Source: SHLQ01 sp964494395
GTDB lineage: Bacteria > Actinomycetota > Acidimicrobiia > Acidimicrobiales > SHLQ01
Length of the DNA stretch: 64,000 nucleotides
Assembly: GCA_964494395.1 (NCBI GenBank)
Contig: CAZBTI010000001.1
Coordinates: 1-64,000, forward strand
Reading direction: 5' to 3'
Shown here: positions 15,968 to 24,098 of the stretch, piece by piece
Numbering within the stretch: position 1 is the stretch's first letter
Layout: every line of letters begins with the position of its first letter
Made by a program: the position numbers and the translations under genes
The notes under the pieces: generated by a model
Told to the model about the DNA's origin: nothing
What the model saw: only the letters and a program-made list of their open reading frames with translations
The model's database searches: none

Positions 15968-17512
15968 CTAGGAGAGGGGGACGGATTGGCCGGCGCGGAC
16001 GAAGGCGGTTTCGGAGAGGAACATGCCGATGAGGGCCAGGACTCCGGCGAGCACGCCGATCCCGACAGCAGCGCTGGAGCTTGCGAGAACGGAAACGCAG
16101 ATGATGCCGAGCACGAGGGGGATGATGGCCCCGATGATGAGACCGCCCCAGAAGAGCGAACTGTGCTTGCCCTTGACCATTGCGTGCACGGCGAGTTCGA
16201 CGTGCCGACTGCCGTGGTTGACCGTTTCCATCCAACTGAGAGCGAGCACGGCAGAGGTACCGCCGATGAGCGCCCAGAAGACTGCTTCGATCGATGGAAC
16301 CTCAACGAAGATGTCGGCGATGAGCCAAGTGGCTGCACCTGCGGTGACCGCACGAGCGAGAAGCATCGGGAGCAGCAGCGGCGTTTGCCAAAGGTCGCGC
16401 CCTTCGCACTGGGCGAAGAGAAAGGCGGTGTATCCAGCAGTGGCGAGCCCGGTGATGGCTGCGGGTATGGCGAGAATTTGCAGTAGCGACTCACTGCCGG
16501 CGATACCGGCGATGAGCCAGATTCCAGTGACGGCGCCAAATGCCATGAGGACATAGGCGCCCTTCACGAGCCAGGACGACCAGTTGCCTTTGGTGAGCAG
16601 GTAGTAGAAGCGTCCAGGCTGTTTGAGGTCAAAGACGAGAAGCGCACTGGTGATTCCGAGGAAGACGAACGCCACCAGAGGTGCCATGATGCCGACGCTT
16701 CCCTGCTCATCGGCGTTACCGAGCAGAACCATGAGCGCTGCAATGAGCATCGCTCCCCCAGCGATCGCCTTTGTGACGAGGTACCCCGAAACCTTCTCAC
16801 CCCACGTTGGGGTGTGCTTGGTGGTGTAGGTCGTGCGGGCGACAACGCCGTCGATGTCAGTGGGCTTCTTACCAATAGCGACCGGGACCGAAGGATGGTG
16901 CTCGGTCGTGTCGGCCCAGATCATGCCGTCGTTGGCAATTGCGGTTCGGGTTGGATCAAGTGCTGCCTGATCGGCGCCCTTGTAAAAGACCTTCGGCTTT
17001 GTGTTCTGCTCTGGTGCACGGACGGCGACATCGTTGCGGCTGATCATTTGGCTGATCTTCGACGTTGGGTCGTCGAGGTCACCAATGATGATGGCCTCGG
17101 TCGGACACACGATCTGGCACGACGGTTCGAGGTCCTGTTCAAGACGGTGGTTGCACATATTGCACTTGTGCGCAGTATTGGTCTCCGGGTTGATGTACAA
17201 CGCGTCATATGGACAGGCGTTCATGCAGGACTTGCAACCAATGCAGTCGTCATCTTGGAAATCGACGACACCGTTGTCGGAGCGAAAGAGTGCCGACGTT
17301 GGGCAGATCGTCATGCACGGAGCGTCTTCGCACTGGTTGCAGCGCATGACGTTGAACTTGCGGGCAACATCGGGGAATGTTCCGGTCTCGATGTACTTCA
17401 CCCACGTTCGATTTACCCCTAGGGGCACATCGTGCTCGCTCTTGCACGCGACCGTGCAGGCGTGGCAGCCAATGCAGTTATCACTATCGAGAAGGAATCC
17501 GAGACGCGTCAC
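15968..17512 (-). CDS. Fused four-cluster ferredoxin and NrfD/DmsC-type membrane anchor (SoeBC-like)
   Basis: 514 residues. Residues 1-190 are a ferredoxin-like electron-transfer subunit with four cysteine clusters: CIGCHACTVAC, CNQCEDAPCMTICP, CIGCKSCMNACP and CNMCNHRLEQDLEPSCQIVCP. From about 245 to the end there are about eight hydrophobic helices of NrfD/PsrC/DmsC style. The protein therefore combines in one chain the FeS subunit and the quinone-interacting anchor that are separate SoeB and SoeC in known systems. Operon partner of the SoeA-like gene, 63 nt downstream. GTG start at 17512, preceded by TACTTG-like -10 sequence. Electron transfer between the catalytic subunit and (mena)quinone is the inferred role. 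Confidence 0.85.
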   Translation of the reverse strand: MTRLGFLLDSDNCIGCHACTVACKSEHDVPLGVNRTWVKYIETGTFPDVARKFNVMRCNQCEDAPCMTICPTSALFRSDNGVVDFQDDDCIGCKSCMNACPYDALYINPETNTAHKCNMCNHRLEQDLEPSCQIVCPTEAIIIGDLDDPTSKISQMISRNDVAVRAPEQNTKPKVFYKGADQAALDPTRTAIANDGMIWADTTEHHPSVPVAIGKKPTDIDGVVARTTYTTKHTPTWGEKVSGYLVTKAIAGGAMLIAALMVLLGNADEQGSVGIMAPLVAFVFLGITSALLVFDLKQPGRFYYLLTKGNWSSWLVKGAYVLMAFGAVTGIWLIAGIAGSESLLQILAIPAAITGLATAGYTAFLFAQCEGRDLWQTPLLLPMLLARAVTAGAATWLIADIFVEVPSIEAVFWALIGGTSAVLALSWMETVNHGSRHVELAVHAMVKGKHSSLFWGGLIIGAIIPLVLGIICVSVLASSSAAVGIGVLAGVLALIGMFLSETAFVRAGQSVPLS

Positions 17513-17587
17513 CCGTCAAGTATGTGCCAGCAGACACAGTGGTGATAGATGGGTTATATCAATGACTCCATAGCTATGCTCTATGAC
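17513..17587. promoter_or_regulatory. Divergent promoter/LysR operator region
   Basis: 75 nt between soeBC-like and the LysR gene. It holds the palindrome CATAGCTATG (17569-17578) and, toward lysR, the -10 TATGCT (17575-17580) ending 7 nt before the ATG at 17588. A regulator binding the palindrome would overlap its own promoter, as is usual for LysR-type autorepression. Confidence 0.5.
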
Positions 17588-18484
17588 ATGCCACTCTCCG
17601 CAAGTTTCCCCGAGCTATCCGCCCTCGATGTATTTGCATCCGTAGTCAAACACGGCAGCTTCGGCAAGGCCGCGAAGGCGCACGGCATTGCTCAACCTTC
17701 GGTCACGAGCCGAATGCGCAATCTCGAACGACAACTGGGGGTCACGCTGTTCGATCGAGGACCGAACGGTTCGACGCCGACACCAGAGGGCGTGGTTGTC
17801 TCTGGCTGGGCCGACGCAATCCTCCTCGCGGCGCACGAATTGGAGGCTGGCCTTGTGGCGCTGAAGGCTGAACAGGCGGGCAAGCTTCGTATTGCAGCGA
17901 GCTACACGATTGCCGAGTACCTCCTTCCGGGCTGGCTCTCCCGTTTCACCCGCGAACACCCCGAGGACACCATCTCACTCGATGTCGAGAACTCGACCCA
18001 TGTCTTACAACAACTCGAGAGAGGTGAAGCCGACCTCGGGTTTATCGAGACACCGCTGAAGACTCCGAAGATGAGCGAAAAGGTCGTTGCCAACGATCAA
18101 CTCGTGACGGTCGTGCCACCCGACCACCCGTGGGCGAAGCGGCGTTCGATCGATATGACTGAACTCGCCCAGACCCCGCTGGTCATGCGTGAACAAGGGT
18201 CGGGCACACGCGAGGCCTTAGATCGTGCGCTGGTCGAAGCTGGCCACGAGCCACCAACCTCGGTCCTCGAGTTGGGTTCGACATCGGCAGTGCGCAGCGC
18301 AGTGCTCAACGGCCAATCTCCAACGGTCATCAGTCGACTCGCCGTCGCTGATCAACTCGCACTCGGACACCTCAGCGAAGTTCGCGTCAAGAACTTCAAG
18401 ATCGAGCGAGACCTCCGAGCAGTATGGCCAGAAGGAAAACCACTATCGAAATTAGCCCAGTCGCTACTAAAAGATCTCAGCTAG
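17588..18484 (+). CDS. LysR-type transcriptional regulator
   Basis: 298 residues. The N-terminal winged helix-turn-helix (about 7-66) reads LDVFASVVKHGSFGKAAKAHGIAQPSVTSRMRNLERQLGVTLFDR; the rest is a two-lobe periplasmic-binding-like effector domain (about 95-295). It is transcribed divergently from the SoeABC-like operon, so it is the likely regulator of that operon, with a sulfur compound as candidate effector (inference). The frame opens at 17549, but ATG 17588 has a -10 box TATGCT 7 nt upstream. Its 3' end faces a strong bidirectional hairpin. Confidence 0.9.
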   Translation: MPLSASFPELSALDVFASVVKHGSFGKAAKAHGIAQPSVTSRMRNLERQLGVTLFDRGPNGSTPTPEGVVVSGWADAILLAAHELEAGLVALKAEQAGKLRIAASYTIAEYLLPGWLSRFTREHPEDTISLDVENSTHVLQQLERGEADLGFIETPLKTPKMSEKVVANDQLVTVVPPDHPWAKRRSIDMTELAQTPLVMREQGSGTREALDRALVEAGHEPPTSVLELGSTSAVRSAVLNGQSPTVISRLAVADQLALGHLSEVRVKNFKIERDLRAVWPEGKPLSKLAQSLLKDLS

Positions 18485-18509
18485 CCGGGGGAAGAAGTCA
18501 CAATCGGGA

Positions 18510-18547
18510 GATGAGCAAAAATCAGCGGCGGAGCCGCTTTGCTCATC
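18510..18547. terminator. Bidirectional nested hairpin terminator
   Basis: Outer arms GATGAGCAAA (18510-18519) and TTTGCTCATC (18538-18547), inner arms GCGGC (18525-18529) and GCCGC (18533-18537). It sits between convergent genes and its right end overlaps the stop codon of the minus-strand gene. Confidence 0.8.
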
Positions 18548-19545
18548 TAACGATTGCGCCAGCAGGTCCAAGCGGAGAGACCCTGTACCTGTTCTATGTG
18601 CGCAGCCATGTACCCGTTCAAGGTAGGCAGTACGACGCCTTCTTCAAATGCAACGCCGGTGAGGTCGCGGAAGGTCGAGCTCCACACAGGTCGGTTGATC
18701 TGCGCCCGACCCCAGTCGTCGGTGAAACCAACGACGCTGTCGCGGTTGGGTTGTCCGCCGGACTCGCACGGGATGATCGTGTTGTGGAAAGACGAGAGGT
18801 TTCTGCCACCTCCGAGGGTGTAGCCAGCGTCCCAAGCGGCCTGCGCTTGGGCTTCGGTCGTTGGGGTTCCCACTTCGCGGGCGAGAACAGCAGCTCGCTC
18901 TCCAAGACTGAGATCGACTCGACTCGCTGCCAACAGTGTGGCTTCGTCGATAGCTGCAGCTTCAGCGGTAGCCCGAATTGCTGCGGCGGCTTCATCTGCT
19001 GCAGCCTGCTCTGCTGCGGCGGCGACCGCATCAGCTGCGTCCTCGACGGTGATGGATTCACTCAGGACTTCGGAGACCGGTTCAGCCTCTTCAACCACAG
19101 CCTCTTCAACTACAGCCTCTTCCTCAGCGGCAACTTCTTGCTCTGCGGGAGTAGCGCCTGTGCCGAGAGAGCGGTTCGCATCAATACCGACGATCGAAAG
19201 CGCAGAATTGATCGAGTCAGACTGTAGAAGCTGTGCGCGGGCATCAGCGTTGGCGAGCGCAATAGCTGCAAGGTCGAGCGGCTCGCTCGGTGCCTCGGTC
19301 GTCGACGGAACAGACACGGTGTCGTTTGTTTGGGTGAGGTCGGTTTCGAGCGGCGCAGTGGCAGCAGCAGAGGCAGTGGCAGCAGCAGAGTCGGACTCGG
19401 CCGACACGTCTGAGGCAAAGCCGGGCTCAGGAATTGCAGCTGCGCTGGCAGTAGCGCCAAAGATCGCTGCAGCACTGAGCGCTGCGAACACCACTCGGAT
19501 CACTGGCCGACGTTTCGGCGTAACAGAATCGTAACTTTGTAACAC
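18547..19545 (-). CDS. Secreted transglycosylase/lysozyme-like protein
   Basis: 332 residues. An N-terminal signal-type segment (VIRVVFAALSAAAIFGATASAAA, split at about residue 37) is followed by a long Ala/Glu/Ser-rich region (about 40-215) predicted to be extended or coiled, then a compact C-terminal domain with IIPCESGGQPN, DDWGRAQIN and YMAAHIEQVQGLSAWTCW. That CESGG ... GRAQIN ... W pattern matches SLT/lysozyme-like cell-wall lytic domains, with the Glu in CESGG as the likely catalytic acid; the two Cys may form a disulfide outside the cell. GTG start at 19545 with TAGTCT 8 nt upstream. The overlapping Cys-rich plus-strand frame (18424-19227) is a shadow. Confidence 0.75.
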   Translation of the reverse strand: MLQSYDSVTPKRRPVIRVVFAALSAAAIFGATASAAAIPEPGFASDVSAESDSAAATASAAATAPLETDLTQTNDTVSVPSTTEAPSEPLDLAAIALANADARAQLLQSDSINSALSIVGIDANRSLGTGATPAEQEVAAEEEAVVEEAVVEEAEPVSEVLSESITVEDAADAVAAAAEQAAADEAAAAIRATAEAAAIDEATLLAASRVDLSLGERAAVLAREVGTPTTEAQAQAAWDAGYTLGGGRNLSSFHNTIIPCESGGQPNRDSVVGFTDDWGRAQINRPVWSSTFRDLTGVAFEEGVVLPTLNGYMAAHIEQVQGLSAWTCWRNR

Positions 19546-19618
19546 GATCCGGAAGACTACGCACTTTCAGTGCCGGTTACACCACTGAAAGGGGTGCATT
19601 CGGTCACCAGATGACAGT

Positions 19619-19674
19619 AAATGCTGATTTATCAGCATTTCGAGAGTACCAAATTTAGTGGTTACGGAACCACT
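19619..19674. terminator. Two hairpins downstream of the GntR gene
   Basis: A perfect hairpin with arms AAATGCTGAT (19619-19628) and ATCAGCATTT (19631-19640), and a second with arms AGTGGTT (19657-19663) and AACCACT (19668-19674). They lie between the 3' end of the GntR gene (19690) and the 5' end of the lytic protein gene (19545), both on the minus strand, so they may stop read-through. Confidence 0.5.
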
Positions 19675-19689
19675 GTGAGAGCTATACGT

Positions 19690-20448
19690 TCACGGCCGAG
19701 CCGTAAAGGGCATCCCTGAGTCGGCACCTGTTGACCAATCTGCAACAAAGCGATATCGATCTCCACGGATCGTGGTAGTTCGCCACTCGATGATGCGATT
19801 GTCGTGTTGTCCAAGGCGCTCAAGAAAGAACGCAGCGTCGTTTCGACCCAAGCTGAGGCGCTCCCGATCGGCGAAGCTCGGCAGCACCGGGGTCAACCGC
19901 TCCCAACCCTTGTTCGGTCTCGAGCTTCCAATTCGTTCGAGTTCGTCGTAGAGCGCCGTACGAGTGAAGTCGGCGTCGAGCAACGGTTCGGCGAGATCGA
20001 GCGGCATCCAGGCACGATCGACTGCAAGTGGCGCATCGCCAGCGAGTCGAAGGCGTTCTAGGTAGAACAGTTCGTCATCTTCGCCAACACCCAACTCGTG
20101 CGCGGCGACCGCATCGGTGCGCGCGCCAATGTCGAGCACGACGCTGGTCTGGGCAACACCAGCCTTCTCGATCGAGGCGAACAGACTGTAGAGACCACCA
20201 AGAGGCTGCTCGAACTCACTTCGATTGACGACCGTGCCGCGACCGCGCTCCCGACGCAGAACGCCGGTCTTATTCAGGTGACGAATCGCCTCACGAACGG
20301 TGTGCCTACTGACTTCGTAGCGGCTGACCAGTTGGGCATCGGTGGGAAAGCCATCATCAAACTCCCCAGCGTCGAGGCGGTTGCGAAGTTCGCCTTCGAG
20401 TTGAGCCCACAGTGGGAGCGGGTTCGAACGATCTAGAGAAAAGCTCAC
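19690..20448 (-). CDS. GntR/HutC-family transcriptional regulator
   Basis: 252 residues. N-terminal GntR winged helix (about 5-75: PLWAQLEGELRNRLDAGEF ... DAQLVSRYEVSRHTVREAIRHLNKTGVLRRERGRGTVV) and a C-terminal UTRA ligand domain (about 95-245) typical of the HutC branch. The GTG start at 20448 has TACAGT 8 nt upstream. It is 64 nt downstream of the sulfite reductase gene on the same strand, but its ligand is unknown; UTRA regulators usually sense sugars, amino acids or nucleoside-related metabolites. Regulation of sulfur genes is not supported by anything specific. Confidence 0.88.
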   Translation of the reverse strand: MSFSLDRSNPLPLWAQLEGELRNRLDAGEFDDGFPTDAQLVSRYEVSRHTVREAIRHLNKTGVLRRERGRGTVVNRSEFEQPLGGLYSLFASIEKAGVAQTSVVLDIGARTDAVAAHELGVGEDDELFYLERLRLAGDAPLAVDRAWMPLDLAEPLLDADFTRTALYDELERIGSSRPNKGWERLTPVLPSFADRERLSLGRNDAAFFLERLGQHDNRIIEWRTTTIRGDRYRFVADWSTGADSGMPFTARP

Positions 20449-20512
20449 GGCCGCCTACTGTACTTCAGCTGCAGACAAATGTGCACCTTTGTCTGGAAGC
20501 AAGGGATCATGC

Positions 20513-22324
20513 TCAGGTTGCGCATTCCGATGCACCTACCTCTTTTATGTACGGCCCTGTCTCGTCGAAGTCGACGTAAAAATCACGGGCAGCCTCGGGA
20601 GTTGGGAAGACGCCGAGATCAGCAAGGCCCTTCGCCACTTCAGCGGCCCCACCAGCCCGCTCGAGCCAGCCAGCGAACAATTCGCCGAACTCACGTTCCT
20701 CATGGAACTGTTGAAGAACTCTGACCGCGGCCTGTGGCGCAGCCTTCGCCGGAAGGCGAAGCGCCTTGGTCCCAAACTCTGCGTGCTCGTTGCCAACGTA
20801 CCCGCCGAGCAACATTTGATAGCCGGGCGCGCTTTGGCCATGTGCGCGGCGCTCGACACCGAAAAAACCAATGTCGGCGGTGTGGTGATGTCCGCACGAG
20901 TTTGTGCAGCCGCTGATGTTGATGCGGACGCCATCGAGTTCCGCTAGCCCCTCGGTTTCAAGTTGTTCACCAATAGCTGAGGCCAAACCGCGAGACTGCG
21001 TGACCGCCAAGCCGCACGTATCGGCGCCGGGGCACGACAGCACATCACGGGCGAGCTCAGCGCCGGGTTGCGCCATGTCGAGTTGACCGAGCCGCTCGTA
21101 GAGTTCCGGTAACTGCTCGTCGGACAGTCCCCGGAGAATGAAGTTCTGTCGATTGGTCGTGCGAACCTCGATCTCGAAGTCGCGGGCGATCGAGGCGATG
21201 CCGTGGAACTGGTCGACCGTAATGTCGCCGAGACGGCACCACGCATATGCCGACACCGTTCCGTTGGCGGCACCGCGCACGACGTTGGCTGCCTCCCATC
21301 GGTCGAACGGCTTCTTAGACCCGAACGCCACGCGGGTCCCCTGGCCAATCGAGCTCACGGGACCCACTCCCCGCCCGGCCGGAGCATCGCCCGCTCGCAC
21401 CACCGCCTCTGGCAGACCGCCTGGCCACGTCGCCGACGCTGGCAGCAACTTACGTGCGGCGAGAATGCGTCGCTGGGTCTCTTCCCAACCGAGTTCGCCA
21501 ACAACCCACTTCATGCGCGCACGAAGTTTGTTGTCACGATTGCCGGTCTGTTCAAAGACACGGATGATCGCCTCGATGGTGGGCAGTAAGGCCTCCTTGG
21601 GCGTGAATTCCTCAATCGCGAGCGCAGCGTGTGGATTCGCGCCGAGGGCTCCAGCGACGAAGACACGAAATCCAGCTTCGATGGTCCCGTCATCGAGCGT
21701 GCGGGTCACCGCGATGGCTCCGGCGTCGTTGAAGAGCGCTTGGCCGCAGTCGGTGACACAACCCGAGAAGTTGATCTTGAACTTGCGCGGCAAACGCTGA
21801 CCGATCGGGTTGCGAATGAAATAGTCGTTAACCGCTTCGGCCCACGCGCTGACATCGAGAACCTCGTAGGGGCAGGCACCCGCTAGGTGGCAGCCTTCCA
21901 CGTTGCGAATCGTGTCGCCGCACGCCTCGCGAGTACTTAGACCTACCGATCCGAGGTGTTTCATCACCTCTGGGATCTTCTCGAGCTGCACAAAGTGCAT
22001 TTGGATGTTCTGACGAGTCGTGATGTGTCCCCATTGGCGCGAGTAGTGCTTCGCGACGAAGCCGAGCATGTCCAATTGGTCTGCGGTGATGGCTCCGTAG
22101 GGCATGCGTACGCGAATCATCTGGTTTCGCCCACCCTGCCGCTGGCCGTAGATGCCGTTGGTCAGGCGGAAGACCCGAAAGACGTCTTCGTCGAGGTCAT
22201 CTGCCAAGTACTGACTGAGCATCACTTCAAACTTCGCGATGTCAGCAGCGATATCAGGATCGGTGACTTCTGAAGGACACAGATCGATGAGTCCTTTCGA
22301 ATTCGGCGGGTCGATTATTGCCAT
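20513..22324 (-). CDS. sir: Ferredoxin-dependent assimilatory sulfite reductase (siroheme-[4Fe-4S])
   Basis: 603 residues. Reduces sulfite to sulfide. Two ferredoxin-like/NiR-SiR repeats: HYSRQWGHITTRQNIQMHFVQL in the first half and the homologous FEIEVRTTNRQNFILRGL in the second; the siroheme-[4Fe-4S] ligands are in SCPGADTCGLAVT and NISGCTNSCGHHH (C-x5-C and C-x3-C). Nitrite reductase has the same fold, but the neighbours (siroheme synthesis genes directly upstream, cysH divergent) point to sulfite. ATG 22324 has GGGAG 7 nt upstream and is preferred; ATG 22330 overlaps the SUMT stop codon (ATGA) and would add two residues. Translational coupling with SUMT is evident either way. Confidence 0.9.
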   Translation of the reverse strand: MAIIDPPNSKGLIDLCPSEVTDPDIAADIAKFEVMLSQYLADDLDEDVFRVFRLTNGIYGQRQGGRNQMIRVRMPYGAITADQLDMLGFVAKHYSRQWGHITTRQNIQMHFVQLEKIPEVMKHLGSVGLSTREACGDTIRNVEGCHLAGACPYEVLDVSAWAEAVNDYFIRNPIGQRLPRKFKINFSGCVTDCGQALFNDAGAIAVTRTLDDGTIEAGFRVFVAGALGANPHAALAIEEFTPKEALLPTIEAIIRVFEQTGNRDNKLRARMKWVVGELGWEETQRRILAARKLLPASATWPGGLPEAVVRAGDAPAGRGVGPVSSIGQGTRVAFGSKKPFDRWEAANVVRGAANGTVSAYAWCRLGDITVDQFHGIASIARDFEIEVRTTNRQNFILRGLSDEQLPELYERLGQLDMAQPGAELARDVLSCPGADTCGLAVTQSRGLASAIGEQLETEGLAELDGVRINISGCTNSCGHHHTADIGFFGVERRAHGQSAPGYQMLLGGYVGNEHAEFGTKALRLPAKAAPQAAVRVLQQFHEEREFGELFAGWLERAGGAAEVAKGLADLGVFPTPEAARDFYVDFDETGPYIKEVGASECAT

Positions 22325-22326
22325 AG

Positions 22327-23127
22327 TCATTCTCCCAATGGATTAGGTAGTGCGGATGTTCTGTGAGTTGGTTCGTTGGAGAGCAGCAGGTTCTCTGATT
22401 GCTCTGGATCCAGACGGACCTGTGCGAGGTCGAGTGCCGCAGCTGGACCGACGACGATGACCGATGGGTTCTCGATCTCTTGTTCGCCGAGTTTGGCGAG
22501 CTCGAGCCGGGTTGTTGTTTGCTCTGGAGTACTGGCTCGCGTGATCACGGCGACCGGTGTCGAAGGTGGAGCCCCTGCGTTGAGGAGTCGCTCACCAATA
22601 ATGGCTGCCTTCGTTGCTCCCATGACGATGACGAGGGTCGTACCTAGGCGGGCAACGGCGTCCCAGTCGAGGCGCTGGGGGTTGGCGGGGTTCTGGAATC
22701 CCGTGATGACGGTAAAGCCGCTCGACGTGCCGCGGTGAGTCACTGGAATACCAGCTGCCGCTGGCCCTGCGATCGCGGAGGTAATTCCCGGCACCACCTC
22801 GCAAGTCACGCCTGCTGCGTCGAGAGCGATAGCTTCCTCGCCGCCGCGCCCGAAGACGTAGGGATCTCCGCCCTTCAACCTCACGACACAGTCGTGACTC
22901 CGACCTTTCTCGACCAAGATTTCGTTGATCTCTTCTTGGGGAACACTTTGCCCATTTGGGTCTTTGCCAACGCCAATGCGTTCTGCCCAGGGTGTAATCA
23001 TGTCGAAGATCTCTTCGCCGACGAGGCGGTCATAGATCACGACATCGGCGCGGCCGAGCAAATGAGCAGCGCGTAACGTGAGAAGGTCGCTATGACCGGG
23101 GCCAGCCCCGACAAGGTGAACAGTCAT
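22327..23127 (-). CDS. cobA: Uroporphyrinogen-III C-methyltransferase
   Basis: 266 residues. Makes precorrin-2 from uroporphyrinogen III using two S-adenosylmethionines. Family motifs are clear: VHLVGAGPGHSDLLTLRA at the N-terminus, VVRLKGGDPYVFGRGGEE, VPGITSAIAGPAAAGIPVTHRG, and VIVMGATKA. Its ATG overlaps the stop of the siroheme dehydrogenase gene by 4 nt (23124-23127) and its own stop overlaps the sulfite reductase start, so the three genes form a coupled siroheme/sulfite-reductase operon. The C-terminal tail after about 240 (EQSENLLLSNEPTHRTS) is not conserved. Confidence 0.95.
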   Translation of the reverse strand: MTVHLVGAGPGHSDLLTLRAAHLLGRADVVIYDRLVGEEIFDMITPWAERIGVGKDPNGQSVPQEEINEILVEKGRSHDCVVRLKGGDPYVFGRGGEEAIALDAAGVTCEVVPGITSAIAGPAAAGIPVTHRGTSSGFTVITGFQNPANPQRLDWDAVARLGTTLVIVMGATKAAIIGERLLNAGAPPSTPVAVITRASTPEQTTTRLELAKLGEQEIENPSVIVVGPAAALDLAQVRLDPEQSENLLLSNEPTHRTSALPNPLGE

Positions 23128-23825
23128 GTCGGTCCCACCTTCAACAACGTGTCAGTAGAACGTGTTTGCAACAGGCCAAGGTGACTTCTCAGGCGCTCTC
23201 TTGCAGCTGCGAGATCGCCTTTCGCGACAAGGTCGATCAAGTCGTCATCGAGTGCGTCCTGCCACCCGGGGAGCTCGCTCGTCCCGCGTGCCGCACGAGC
23301 TTCATCTCGCACAGTGGACAACAGGTCGAGAAGCTGCGCCCATGACGCATCGAACTCGCGCTCGAACCGACGCCGTAGGTGCATTGCCAGTGCAGGCGAA
23401 CGGCCCTCGGTCGAGATCGCGATCTGGAGATCCCCACTCCGCACGACTGACGCAAGTGTGAACTCGCAATTCTCCGGATCGTCAGCTGAGTTCACCCAAA
23501 CGCCAGCGGCGAGACCATCTTGATGAACCCGATGGTTGACCCCCGGGTCGTCGGTGCAGGTGATGACAAGCGAATAGCCTTTCACCTCTCCGTCCTCGTA
23601 CCGCCGCTGCTCGATAGCCAAGGACCCAGTGACCGGAACATCGTTCAACGCACGCAATCGCTCATCGACTCGGGGGCCGATGGCGGTGACTTGTGCGCCC
23701 GACTCGAGGAGCTGTTCGACCTTTCTCACTGCGACGGTTCCCGCTCCCACGCACAACACGCGCTTCCCAGCAAGGCGCAGGTTTACCGGATACGGGCGTG
23801 CATGTTGGAAGACACTTTTGGACAT
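23124..23825 (-). CDS. Precorrin-2 dehydrogenase/sirohydrochlorin ferrochelatase (Met8/CysG-N type)
   Basis: 233 residues. An N-terminal NAD-binding Rossmann domain with VNLRLAGKRVLCVGAGTVAVRKVEQLL and a central region with TCTDDPGVNHRVHQDGLAAGVWVNSADDPENCEFTLASVVRSGDLQIAISTEGRSPALA, where the Asp and Ser of the bifunctional Met8 active site are expected. It oxidises precorrin-2 to sirohydrochlorin and may insert iron, giving siroheme for the sulfite reductase encoded two genes downstream. The ATG at 23825 has -10 TAGCTT (23832-23837) exactly 6 nt upstream, a leaderless start. Divergent from cysH. Confidence 0.92.
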   Translation of the reverse strand: MSKSVFQHARPYPVNLRLAGKRVLCVGAGTVAVRKVEQLLESGAQVTAIGPRVDERLRALNDVPVTGSLAIEQRRYEDGEVKGYSLVITCTDDPGVNHRVHQDGLAAGVWVNSADDPENCEFTLASVVRSGDLQIAISTEGRSPALAMHLRRRFEREFDASWAQLLDLLSTVRDEARAARGTSELPGWQDALDDDLIDLVAKGDLAAARERLRSHLGLLQTRSTDTLLKVGPT

Positions 23826-23910
23826 GTACGAAAGCTAGGGACTGAAGCCTCGAGCAGTGTCGGTGCTTTGGTGAGAACTCCAGACATATTGCTCCGTACA
23901 TACCAGTACG

Positions 23911-23937
23911 CCGAATATTCGGACAACCGATCATCGG
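23911..23937. promoter_or_regulatory. Two palindromes in the siroheme/cysH divergent promoter region
   Basis: Perfect palindrome CCGAATATTCGG (23911-23922) and CCGAT-c-ATCGG (23927-23937) lie 5 nt apart, just upstream of a TTGACA (23943-23948) reading toward cysH. They are candidate operators for coordinated sulfur regulation. Confidence 0.5.
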
Positions 23938-23942
23938 ATTGA

Positions 23943-24098
23943 TTGACACAACACACATTCGGTCGAAGAATCCGCCCCAAGATCGCCGCTCATCAACGTG
24001 TTACCGCCGACGGTTCCTACCGTGAAATCACCGATTGGACTCAAGGTGCCCCCAGCCCTGGGTGCACTCCGAAAGGGGCGGGAAGCAGGAAACCCAAG
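23943..24098 (+). promoter_or_regulatory. cysH promoter and structured 5' leader
   Basis: TTGACA at 23943-23948 and AAGAAT 17 nt later (23966-23971) form a possible promoter. The following leader contains a stable hairpin with arms GTGCCCCCAG (24046-24055) and CTGGGTGCAC (24058-24067), one mismatch, followed by CTCC-gaaa-GGGG and a G-rich stretch before the ATG. Unlike most genes here cysH is therefore not leaderless. An RNA-based control element is possible; no known riboswitch class was matched. Confidence 0.4.

Noticed and set aside
15416..16486. Long plus-strand frame (356 residues)
   Set aside because: It lies across the 5' end of the SoeA-like gene and the 3' part of the SoeBC-like gene; its translation has no domain or sensible composition.
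18424..19227. Cysteine-rich plus-strand protein
   Set aside because: Shadow of the secreted transglycosylase-like gene on the minus strand, which has a signal peptide and catalytic motifs.
24000..24098. SAM or cobalamin riboswitch before cysH
   Set aside because: GGTGCACTCCG slightly resembles part of a cobalamin element, but the remaining core was not found and no SAM-class core matches. Kept only as a structured leader.
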